This document shows, piece by piece, positions 1 through 5,898 of a stretch of DNA of 9,405 nucleotides. Made by a program: the position numbers and the translations under genes. The stretch lies in the NCBI GenBank assembly GCA_021155145.1, contig JAJNPX010000101.1:1-9405 (forward strand), read 5' to 3'. The stretch is from Acidisarcina sp. GTDB taxonomy: Bacteria > Acidobacteriota > Blastocatellia > Pyrinomonadales > Pyrinomonadaceae. The number at the start of each line of letters is the position of its first letter. Within the stretch, counting starts at the first letter, position 1. A model generated the notes under the pieces. That model had not been told where the DNA came from and made no database searches. It worked only from the letters and a program-made list of their open reading frames with translations.

Positions 1-449
1 TCGATCTGATCAAAAAGGTGCGGAATATCCGTTCGGAGATGAACATCAAGCCGAGCGACAAGGTCGCGGTACACGTTGCCGCGAGCGCCGAGATGCGTGC
101 GAACTTCACCGCGAACGAAGCCCAGATCAAAAAGCTTGCGCGTGCTGATAACATTGTTCTCGGTGATCGGCTGGATGTACCGAAGGCTTCGGCTAAAGCG
201 GTTCTGTCAGGCGGTGCCGAGATCGCGGTCCCGCTCGAAGGGCTGATCGATTTCGACAAGGAACGCGAACGGCTGCAAAACCAGATCGCCAAGCTCGACA
301 CCGAGCTCCAACGCCTTAATGGCCAGCTCTCGAACGCCAACTTCGTCGAGCGTGCCCCGGCGGAAAAGGTGCAGGACTTGAGGGACAGGAAGGATGAGAT
401 CGAGACCTCTACGAGAATTCTAACGGAGAACCTAGATGCGATCAGTTGA
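1..449 (+). CDS. valS: Valyl-tRNA synthetase, C-terminal end (5' part outside window)
   Basis: This is the last 148 or so codons of a class I aminoacyl-tRNA synthetase, which charges tRNA-Val with valine in the cytoplasm. The reading frame is open from base 3, so the gene enters from the left; the GTG at 18 is an internal codon, not a start. The first visible residues (KKVRNIRSEMNIKPSDK) match the end of the anticodon-binding domain of ValRS, where the pattern IRxIRxEMxxxPxxK is typical. A short alpha/beta stretch follows, ending in EIAVPLEGLIDFDKERERL, then a heptad-rich charged helix pair to the C terminus. That is the ValRS-specific C-terminal coiled-coil arm (Val_tRNA-synt_C), which grips the tRNA elbow. 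IleRS and LeuRS lack this arm, which is why I call ValRS. The stop overlaps the start of the next gene by 14 bases, so the two are probably cotranscribed and translationally coupled. Confidence 0.93.
   Translation, partial: DLIKKVRNIRSEMNIKPSDKVAVHVAASAEMRANFTANEAQIKKLARADNIVLGDRLDVPKASAKAVLSGGAEIAVPLEGLIDFDKERERLQNQIAKLDTELQRLNGQLSNANFVERAPAEKVQDLRDRKDEIETSTRILTENLDAIS
425..435 (+). promoter_or_regulatory. Shine-Dalgarno site for the secreted-protein gene
   Basis: GGAG lies at 425-428, seven bases before the ATG at 436 and inside the last codons of valS. It supports ATG 436 as the true start and suggests that ribosomes terminating on valS can reinitiate here. Confidence 0.55.
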
Positions 450-1098
450 TTCGGTTTTCAACTACTCCGGGCTTATCTTCTTTTGCTTGTTCGCTGCCGC
501 GTTTTGTCCAGCCGTGAGCGGACAACCGATCGAATTGACGGAGCAGCAGTATGATCTGGCCGTAGCCCGGTTCCAGACGTCAACGAACGGAGTTTCGAGG
601 AGGGAATTGACGCGTACAGAGGACCTCTCCGATGGTAAAGTCATTAGGACGGTCGAAACCGTCCGCGAGGTTGATGTGTCTGGAAATAGTCGAACTTTGA
701 CTAGGACCATAGATACTAAGGGCATTTCCGAGAGCGAGACCATCTGGATCGGGTCGTTTCGTTACACTCGGGATGGTACGAAATGGCAGAAGGAGGATCT
801 CTCCCGCGGTCCCTTTACAGGCTCAGGACCTCCTGAGGCGAGCGATGTTGTCAAATACCTTTTCGAAGAGGTCCGAAATGGGCCTCTGGTAACATTTATA
901 TTCACTCAAGAGATCGTTTTCGACCGCGAAACGGGTAAACGATTCGAGACTACCAGGACTCACACAAACCGATATTTTTGGCGTCAAAGATCCGAGAGAA
1001 CGAAGAGCGAAGGAAATCCTGAGAACATAGTTGAACGGTCATCAACGACCTATGATTACAGTCCGGGGAAGATCGAGATCAAACCACCGATAGAATAA
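436..1098 (+). CDS. Secreted protein of unknown function between valS and nadC
   Basis: I do not recognise this 220-residue protein. Residues 12-28 are hydrophobic (GLIFFCLFAAAFCPAVS) and end in VSG-Q near residue 29, which fits a signal peptide cleaved by signal peptidase I. The cysteines at 17 and 24 lack a proper lipobox, so a lipoprotein is unlikely. The mature part is hydrophilic and rich in Arg, Thr, Glu and Ser, with alternating patterns such as VIRTVETVREVDVSGNSRTL (about 69-88) and FETTRTHTNRYFWRQRSERT (about 170-189) that suggest antiparallel beta strands. A beta-sheet, LolA/RseB-like lipid-binding fold is conceivable, but this is only a guess from strand pattern. No enzyme motif is visible. 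The gene overlaps valS by 14 bases and ends 4 bases before nadC, so it is probably expressed with both. The start is supported by a good ribosome binding site. Confidence 0.8.
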   Translation: MRSVDSVFNYSGLIFFCLFAAAFCPAVSGQPIELTEQQYDLAVARFQTSTNGVSRRELTRTEDLSDGKVIRTVETVREVDVSGNSRTLTRTIDTKGISESETIWIGSFRYTRDGTKWQKEDLSRGPFTGSGPPEASDVVKYLFEEVRNGPLVTFIFTQEIVFDRETGKRFETTRTHTNRYFWRQRSERTKSEGNPENIVERSSTTYDYSPGKIEIKPPIE

Positions 1099-1102
1099 TC
1101 GT

Positions 1103-1960
1103 ATGAACTGGCTCGATAATGGTGAGGTTCTTTCGGCGATCGGCCATTTTTTGGCCGAGGATATTGGTCGTGGAGATATAACGACGTCCTCGACGGTTCC
1201 GCCGGATGTTCGCGGGATTGGCCGGTTCCTGGCTAAGGAATATTTGGTGATTTGCGGAATGGAAGTGGCCGAGGCCGTCTTTGTCCATCTCGACGCCGAT
1301 GTCGGCGAGATAGAGACTACATTTTCCGACGGCGACGAGGTCAAAGAGGGAACCGTTTTCGGGACGATCAAGGGTTACGCTGACGTGCTACTCACCGGGG
1401 AGCGTGTCGCCCTAAATCTGATCCAGCGAATGTCGGGTGTCGCGACGTTGACGCGGCAGTTCGTTCGGGCGGTCGAAGGGACCAACGCCTCGATCGTCGA
1501 TACGCGAAAGACGACTCCCGGCTTGCGGCTGCTGGAGAAATACGCGGTGACTATCGGCGGCGGGAAAAATCATAGGATGGGACTCGATGACGGTGTGTTG
1601 ATAAAAGATAACCACATCGCTCTCGCGGGCGGCGTTACCGAGGCGGTAAAGGCTGCAAAGCACACGGCCGGCCATCTCCATAAGATCGAGGTCGAGATCA
1701 CGAATTGGGCACAGCTGCGCGAGGCAATAGAGGCGGGCGCCGACATCGTTATGCTCGATAATCAGACGCCGGAGGAGGCTGCAAAACTCGTCCAAATGTC
1801 GCGCAACCTGAACCCGAATGTGATCATTGAAGCATCGGGCGGGATGGAATTAGACCGGGTTCGCTCTTACGCAGAAGCGGGTGTGGACCTTATCTCCGTC
1901 GGGCGGCTCACCCATTCCGCACGAGCCGTCGATATATCCTTCAAGGTCCAAACAATGTGA
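1103..1960 (+). CDS. nadC: Nicotinate-nucleotide pyrophosphorylase (carboxylating), quinolinate phosphoribosyltransferase
   Basis: NadC converts quinolinate and PRPP to nicotinate mononucleotide, pyrophosphate and CO2, the step where de novo NAD synthesis joins the common NAD pathway; it acts as a cytoplasmic homodimer. At 285 residues the protein has the usual family length. The N-terminal domain carries EDIGRGDITT (19-28). The barrel carries GERVALNLIQRMSG (99-112), DTRKTTPGLR (133-142), GGGKNHR (152-158), GVLIKDNH (164-171), VEIT (197-200), MLDN (217-220), EASGG (243-247) and ISVGRLTHSA (264-273). From family knowledge, the Arg, Lys and His residues in these motifs bind quinolinate and the PRPP phosphates, and all appear intact. 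The ATG follows the upstream stop by 4 bases without a strong Shine-Dalgarno sequence, so translational coupling is likely. The neighbours nadA and nadB are not in this window, nor is birA, which often sits next to nadC. Confidence 0.96.
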   Translation: MNWLDNGEVLSAIGHFLAEDIGRGDITTSSTVPPDVRGIGRFLAKEYLVICGMEVAEAVFVHLDADVGEIETTFSDGDEVKEGTVFGTIKGYADVLLTGERVALNLIQRMSGVATLTRQFVRAVEGTNASIVDTRKTTPGLRLLEKYAVTIGGGKNHRMGLDDGVLIKDNHIALAGGVTEAVKAAKHTAGHLHKIEVEITNWAQLREAIEAGADIVMLDNQTPEEAAKLVQMSRNLNPNVIIEASGGMELDRVRSYAEAGVDLISVGRLTHSARAVDISFKVQTM

Positions 1961-1971
1961 CATACAGTTTG

Positions 1972-1990
1972 GAGTTCCAGCTTTAGCTGG
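1972..1990 (+). repeat. REP-like hairpin unit, copy 1
   Basis: The unit reads GAGTTCCAGCTTTAGCTGG. CCAGC (1977-1981) pairs with GCTGG (1986-1990) around a TTTA loop. It lies 11 bases past the nadC stop. A second, inverted copy occurs at 2029-2047. It has no T-tract after the stem, so it is not a standard intrinsic terminator, though the hairpin could protect the nadC mRNA 3' end. Assignment as a repetitive extragenic palindrome is inference from the paired structure; copy number in the genome is unknown to me. Confidence 0.5.
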
Positions 1991-2028
1991 CCCCTCGGAT
2001 GCCTCAAGGCTCCTAGTGGCAACAGATC

Positions 2029-2047
2029 CCGCCTAAACGCGGAACTC
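2029..2047 (-). repeat. REP-like hairpin unit, copy 2 (inverted)
   Basis: Read on the minus strand the unit is GAGTTCCGCGTTTAGGCGG, matching copy 1 at 14 of 19 positions. The head GAGTTCC, the loop TTTAG and the closing GG are identical. The differences fall in the stem, where A-T has become G-C and G-C has become C-G, so pairing is kept (CCGC with GCGG). It overlaps the last four sense codons and the stop of the CPBP protease gene. Confidence 0.5.
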
Positions 2048-2935
2048 GGAATTTTGGGCGCCGTCTTTTTCCAACGGGATGAACCAGATCGCTGCGGTAG
2101 AAATGATCAACGCTGCCGTCGTCACGATCCCGCCCTCGATGCCATAATCGCCGCCGGTGAGCCATGCGGGGCCGAGGTCTGTTTCACGCAGGACGGGGTG
2201 CTTCACGATCTCCGTTAATCCGCTTACCTCGACACCGAATATCGAGCCCTGGGTCCAGTTCCATGCCAGATGAAGCCCGAAGGGAAGCCACAGGTCTCTA
2301 GTCTTCAAATACGCTACGCCAAACCAGATCCCCGCAATGGCGGTGTTCGCGGAGGATATCCAATTCGCTCCGGGATTTCCGAGGTGGACCGCGCCGAATA
2401 TGATGGATGTTGCGAAGATGGCCGGCCATGCCAGCCCCGATCGAGCAAACGTCTGAAGGATATAACCGCGAAACAGAGCCTCTTCAAATGCCGCCGCGGA
2501 TGCAAAAATGGCAAGCGAGAGTAGGAGCGTCGCCGCGATCGAGCCGAGGCCGACGGGGTTGATCGAGAACGAAAGCCCGCCCGCCAAAATCCCGATACCC
2601 GCACCGAGCGCGAATGTCAGACCGCCGGCGATCAAACCGATGATCAGGTTCCTGGCCCAATGACCCTCTGGTGAGGCGCCGAGTGCGGAGTACGGAAGGC
2701 CTTCGAGATACTTTCCGCAGAGCCAGCCGACTATTAGCACTACGGCGAGCGAGACCAGTCCGTTCACAAACAGAAATACTGCCGTTCCGGGCTGAGTGGA
2801 AACTGAGATCGCGGACAAAAGGGCTATTGCCGCGGTTCCGAAGAAAAGTCCGGCAAGGACGATTGCGAGTACAAATATCGCAAAACGCCAACCGGAGCGG
2901 ATCTTACCGTCCGCACCAAAAATGAGGTCGTTCAT
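2033..2935 (-). CDS. CPBP-family intramembrane metalloprotease (CAAX protease / Rce1-like)
   Basis: This is an integral membrane protein of the CPBP (ABI, CAAX protease and bacteriocin-processing) family, a presumed intramembrane endopeptidase of unknown substrate. With the start used here it has 300 residues and about seven or eight hydrophobic segments, including roughly 15-40, 52-74, 95-120, 131-150, 170-185, 195-210 and 268-287. All three family motifs are present: EEALFR (E151, E152, R156), FGAVH (F180, H184) and HLAWN (H222, N226). Known members use these Glu and His residues for activity. A GGDYGIEGG loop (261-269) precedes the last membrane segment, as often seen in the family. The frame is open to 3115, but the extra residues are low in hydrophobicity, Gln/Asp/Ser-rich, and overlap the divergent kinase gene, so I start at the ATG at 2935; the ATG at 2941 is equally possible. 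The last codons and stop lie within a REP-like repeat. Confidence 0.9.
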   Translation of the reverse strand: MNDLIFGADGKIRSGWRFAIFVLAIVLAGLFFGTAAIALLSAISVSTQPGTAVFLFVNGLVSLAVVLIVGWLCGKYLEGLPYSALGASPEGHWARNLIIGLIAGGLTFALGAGIGILAGGLSFSINPVGLGSIAATLLLSLAIFASAAAFEEALFRGYILQTFARSGLAWPAIFATSIIFGAVHLGNPGANWISSANTAIAGIWFGVAYLKTRDLWLPFGLHLAWNWTQGSIFGVEVSGLTEIVKHPVLRETDLGPAWLTGGDYGIEGGIVTTAALIISTAAIWFIPLEKDGAQNSEFRV

Positions 2936-2952
2936 ATTCATCGGCCTAGTTG

Positions 2953-2980
2953 AGTTTAGCGAACGCTGGTTGTCCGTCAA
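2953..2980 (-). promoter_or_regulatory. Candidate sigma-70-type promoter for the CPBP protease
   Basis: On the minus strand TTGACG (2980-2975) is followed after 16 bases by TAAACT (2958-2953). The first matches the -35 consensus at five of six bases and the second the -10 consensus at four of six. Transcription would begin near 2946, leaving a very short leader before the ATG at 2941 or 2935. This short leader is another reason to reject the long upstream start. Confidence 0.4.
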
Positions 2981-3002
2981 AATCCGGAACGGCCCCGTCT
3001 TG

Positions 3003-3013
3003 TGTGCTAAACT
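3003..3013 (+). promoter_or_regulatory. Candidate -10 element for the sensor kinase gene
   Basis: TGCTAAACT (3005-3013) resembles an extended -10 element, ending 9 bases before the kinase ATG. I see no matching -35 box and no Shine-Dalgarno sequence before the ATG, so a leaderless or nearly leaderless transcript is possible. The core TAAACT is identical to the -10 of the divergent promoter. Confidence 0.25.
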
Positions 3014-3022
3014 TTCTGTCGA

Positions 3023-5182
3023 ATGAACCCTGCTCCGCCCAAACAAAACCGAGTGTTCGTTGTGGTTCTCGGCCTGCTGGTCCTTGCCCTGCTGGTCCTG
3101 CTGGTGCTGCTTCAATCATCCAACCTTTGGAAAAGCTTTACGGTCGAAACGGCAAGCGACACGCTCTTGCTCTATGGCCTTACTTCGCTCAATGTCGCGG
3201 CGTTCGTGGTTTTCGGGTTCATCTTTTTGCGCAGCATCGTAAAACTGATGCGCGAGCGGCGGGCGCTCGAACTTGGGTCGAAGATCAAATCACGGCTGCT
3301 GTTCTATTTCGCACTGATCAGCCTGTTGCCGATAATCGCGATGGCGGTTTTCTCGTATCTCTTTATGAACCGCGCCCTTGACCGCTGGTTCACTCAGATC
3401 CCTGAGAACGTTGTGCGCGAAGCGGAAAAGATACAAGAGAAATCGAACGCGGATCAATTCGCAAGGCTTGTAAACACGGGCAAGATCCTTTCGGTAACGA
3501 TCGGCACGCGCGAGTTGAGCGAATCCGAACTCGAGAGGATCGCGCGTGAAGGAAACCTTGCGTTCATCGAGGTGATCGACCAGAGCGGCAAGGTGGTCGC
3601 TCACGCCGGCCCGGTCTCACCGGACGATGCACCAGCCGAATTCGAGCTTATCCAACGTGGAAGCTTTAATGCCGTGGAACTTTCAGACGGCAGCGGCGTG
3701 GATGTTTCGGCAACTCGACTAGACGACGGGAGAATGGTCCTGCTCGGCGTCGATCTGAGGCAGACGGAGAGCGTGAATTCGATGTTCGAAGGCGCGCTGG
3801 TCGAGCTCGACCGCCTCAAGCAGCAGCAGTTTACCGTGCGTCAGATAGGCCTGCTCACGCTCGGCGTGCTGACTTTCCTATTGATCTTCGCCTCGTCCTG
3901 GACGGCTTTTTACATCGCTCGTGGAATAACGGTGCCGATCAAGGCACTGGCCGAAGGTGCTGAACGTATCGCTCAAGGAGATCTTGGCCATCAGGTCGGC
4001 GTGGTTGCCGAGGACGAACTTGCGCTTCTCGTCTGGACGTTTAACGAGATGTCCTCAAAGCTCGAGCAGAATGCTTCGGAATTGACCGAAAGGCGGCGTT
4101 ATATCGAAACCGTCTTGTTGTCTCTGCCCACGGGCGTAATATCGATCGATCCATCGGGTCGGATCAGTACGATCAATCCCTCTGCCAAGGCGATACTCGA
4201 TCTCGAACCGGGAGATTTTGGCGGGGTCGAACTGATGAGCCTGATCGACGAAAGCGATCGCGAATCGATCCAGCGTCTGATAAACCGTGCGAAACGGACC
4301 GGCCACGCCTCGGACAACGCCAGATTGGCCAAGCCTTCGAAAGATCGGAGAGTGGATGAGGGGATGCCGGTTGCGATCACCGCGACTGCACTGCCGGAAG
4401 GGCGTGGTGTGGTCTTGGTGATCGAGGACCTCTCGGATCTGATCGCCGCACAGAGGGCCACCGCCTGGCAGGAGGTAGCCCGCAGGATGGCCCATGAGAT
4501 CAAGAACCCTCTTACACCGATACAGCTTTCGGCCGAGCGCATCGCCAAGAGGTTTTCACCCTTGCCTTCCGATGCTCTGGCGACGGCGCCCGGGTCGGGC
4601 AATTTCCCGTCGGTCGCGGGCGAATCCACGAACCAGAAGATCGTCAGAGAGGGTACGGATACTATAATTCGTGAGGTGCAAAGCCTTAAGGCGATGGTGG
4701 ACGAGTTCTCGAGATTCGCCCGGCTCCCCGAAGTGAAACTCGAATCCGGCGATGTCAACGAGGTGATCCATCAGGCAGCCGATCTATATGGCGGCCGCAC
4801 TGACGACATCAAGCTCGAGATCACAACCGGCGACATACCGATGGTGAACATCGACAGCGAGCAGCTGAAACGGGTTTTCGTTAATCTGATCGATAATGCG
4901 ATCGAGGCTCCCGGCGAAGATGCCGTGACAATGGTCTCAGTAAGATCCCGTCATGATTCGGCCCGGGATCTGGTCGTCGTTGAGGTCGCGGACAACGGGC
5001 GAGGTATAGAGGCCTCTGATCTGCCGAGGCTTTTCCAGCCCTATTTTTCGACCAAAGGACGCGGGACGGGGTTGGGCTTAGCGATCGTCCACCGGATCCT
5101 GACAGAACACCGCGGGCGGATAAAGGCAGTTCCGAACCATCCAAGGGGAGCGAAATTCATCATCGAGCTGCCCGCGAGTTGA
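3023..5182 (+). CDS. ntrY: NtrY-like membrane sensor histidine kinase
   Basis: A 719-residue sensor kinase with the NtrY layout. It has transmembrane helices at about 11-30, 48-70 and 91-114, an extracytoplasmic part at about 116-272 that may sense the signal, a fourth helix at about 273-297, HAMP (about 299-354), PAS (about 360-475), the histidine phosphotransfer domain and a HATPase domain. The phosphoacceptor is H491 in ARRMAHEIKNPLTPIQLSAE, a near-signature NtrY sequence. The ATP-binding boxes are NLIDNAIEA (621-629), VADNGRGI (655-662), LFQPYFSTKGRGTGLGL (670-686). It should autophosphorylate and pass the phosphate to an NtrX/NtrC-type regulator, most likely the one at 5899-7251. The loop between the two dimerisation helices (about 511-537) is Ser/Pro/Ala-rich and about 19 residues longer than in typical proteobacterial NtrY. 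A stop at 3008-3010 in frame rules out an earlier start. The stimulus cannot be read from sequence; nitrogen or redox sensing is family precedent only. Confidence 0.92.
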   Translation: MNPAPPKQNRVFVVVLGLLVLALLVLLVLLQSSNLWKSFTVETASDTLLLYGLTSLNVAAFVVFGFIFLRSIVKLMRERRALELGSKIKSRLLFYFALISLLPIIAMAVFSYLFMNRALDRWFTQIPENVVREAEKIQEKSNADQFARLVNTGKILSVTIGTRELSESELERIAREGNLAFIEVIDQSGKVVAHAGPVSPDDAPAEFELIQRGSFNAVELSDGSGVDVSATRLDDGRMVLLGVDLRQTESVNSMFEGALVELDRLKQQQFTVRQIGLLTLGVLTFLLIFASSWTAFYIARGITVPIKALAEGAERIAQGDLGHQVGVVAEDELALLVWTFNEMSSKLEQNASELTERRRYIETVLLSLPTGVISIDPSGRISTINPSAKAILDLEPGDFGGVELMSLIDESDRESIQRLINRAKRTGHASDNARLAKPSKDRRVDEGMPVAITATALPEGRGVVLVIEDLSDLIAAQRATAWQEVARRMAHEIKNPLTPIQLSAERIAKRFSPLPSDALATAPGSGNFPSVAGESTNQKIVREGTDTIIREVQSLKAMVDEFSRFARLPEVKLESGDVNEVIHQAADLYGGRTDDIKLEITTGDIPMVNIDSEQLKRVFVNLIDNAIEAPGEDAVTMVSVRSRHDSARDLVVVEVADNGRGIEASDLPRLFQPYFSTKGRGTGLGLAIVHRILTEHRGRIKAVPNHPRGAKFIIELPAS

Positions 5183-5191
5183 CACGATCGA

Positions 5192-5803
5192 TCATGGAAC
5201 CTTTACGGGGAGCGGAACTCCGGGTGCTACGTTGGCCAGCATATGATCGGTAAAGAAACCGAAAAATCCCCCGGTCGAAGGAACGTATACGTCACGCCCT
5301 GGGTTTCGTCCCGGCGAACTACTCACAAATTCGCCTCCCTGGGCAATGTAGTTGGTTATCTGCGAATTGCCTCCGAAGAGCGCTCGAAGGGTCGCGGCGC
5401 CGACGAGCGGAGCCGGGTTTATAGTCGTTGCCGGTACCTGGAGCTCGGCGGAACAGAAGGCCGCGAGGCCTCCGCCAAGTGAGTGGCCGGCGAGATGCAG
5501 GCGCGAGCCGATCCTAGCTTGGATCGCCGCGGCGAGGACCAATGCCTGTCCGTACTGAGGCGGGAGGCCGCCACTCAACTGGGCGATATCAACAGCAACA
5601 TCCAATAAAGAATCTGTGCCGGCAAATGCCAATACCGAGCGCCCCTCGTGCGTAAGGTAGACAGCTTTGAAACCGGTGATAGAAGTGGCCCAGTGTTGTG
5701 TGACCGACCATACTCCGCCGCTCGGAAACCGGTAATTCTCATTGCGGACCCCGTCATAAGCCACATGTGCGGCTCCCTTTGCATCTCCTATCGACAATGC
5801 CAT
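5192..5803 (-). CDS. Class-3-like lipase / alpha-beta hydrolase, small
   Basis: A 203-residue alpha/beta hydrolase resembling the class 3 lipase group. LAFAGTDSLLDVAVDIAQL (58-76) corresponds to the family's FRGT-x-S-x-x-D-W-x-x-D region, which helps form the oxyanion hole. HLAGHSLGGGLAAF (103-116) is the nucleophile elbow, with S108 the expected catalytic serine. H187 in DHMLANV is a good candidate for the catalytic histidine. The acidic residue is less clear: the region ITNYIAQGGEFVSSSPGR (149-166) replaces the usual N-x-x-D-x-V-P with a Glu (E158), so either E158 or a nearby Asp serves. There is no signal peptide or membrane helix, so it is cytosolic or exported by another route. The ATG has a strong GAGGAG site seven bases upstream. 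The stop lies 9 bases from the convergent kinase stop. The substrate is unknown; ester or phospholipid hydrolysis is a family-level inference. Confidence 0.85.
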   Translation of the reverse strand: MALSIGDAKGAAHVAYDGVRNENYRFPSGGVWSVTQHWATSITGFKAVYLTHEGRSVLAFAGTDSLLDVAVDIAQLSGGLPPQYGQALVLAAAIQARIGSRLHLAGHSLGGGLAAFCSAELQVPATTINPAPLVGAATLRALFGGNSQITNYIAQGGEFVSSSPGRNPGRDVYVPSTGGFFGFFTDHMLANVAPGVPLPVKVP

Positions 5804-5810
5804 ATTTTGT

Positions 5811-5816
5811 CTCCTC
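5811..5816 (-). promoter_or_regulatory. Shine-Dalgarno site of the lipase gene
   Basis: GAGGAG on the minus strand sits seven bases before the ATG at 5803. It is the strongest ribosome binding site in the window and fixes the lipase start. Confidence 0.65.
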
Positions 5817-5831
5817 GTCTGTTCGGAAGGG

Positions 5832-5860
5832 TTTCAATACCACCGATACTCTACTAGAAT
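5832..5860 (+). promoter_or_regulatory. Weak candidate promoter for the response regulator
   Basis: TAGAAT (5855-5860) matches the -10 consensus at five of six bases. The hexamer 17 bases upstream, TTTCAA (5832-5837), is a poor -35. It lies in the 95-base divergent gap between the lipase and regulator starts. If used, it would give a leader of about 30 bases. I found no sigma-54 GG-N10-GC promoter here with any confidence. Confidence 0.22.
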
Positions 5861-5898
5861 CAAGATTGAAAGTCAGCGATAGATCGAACCGTTTTTCA

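Noticed and set aside
185..204. Third possible copy of the REP-like unit within valS (GGCTAAAGCGGTTC)
   Set aside because: It lacks the GAGTTCC head and reads as ordinary valS codons for Ala-Lys-Ala-Val, so the likeness is chance.
1977..1994. Intrinsic terminator after nadC
   Set aside because: The stem is followed by CCCCTCGG rather than a T-tract, so only a repeat or mRNA-stabilising hairpin is supported.
2936..3115. N-terminal extension of the CPBP protease to 3115
   Set aside because: It would overlap the divergent kinase gene and a good candidate promoter, and the added residues are Gln-rich with no family similarity that I can see.
4055..4758. Long antisense open frames across the kinase (up to 219 residues)
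   Set aside because: They mirror the kinase codons, have no motif, no ribosome binding site and no recognisable domain, so I take them as shadows of a GC-rich gene.
5208..5224. REP-like head (GGAGTTCCGC on the minus strand) at the 3' end of the lipase
   Set aside because: The TTTAG loop and the second stem arm are missing; it encodes Gly-Val-Pro-Leu without a hairpin.
5767..5898. N-terminal extension of the response regulator to 5767
   Set aside because: It overlaps the lipase start and its ribosome binding site on the other strand and adds 44 residues before a normal receiver-domain start.
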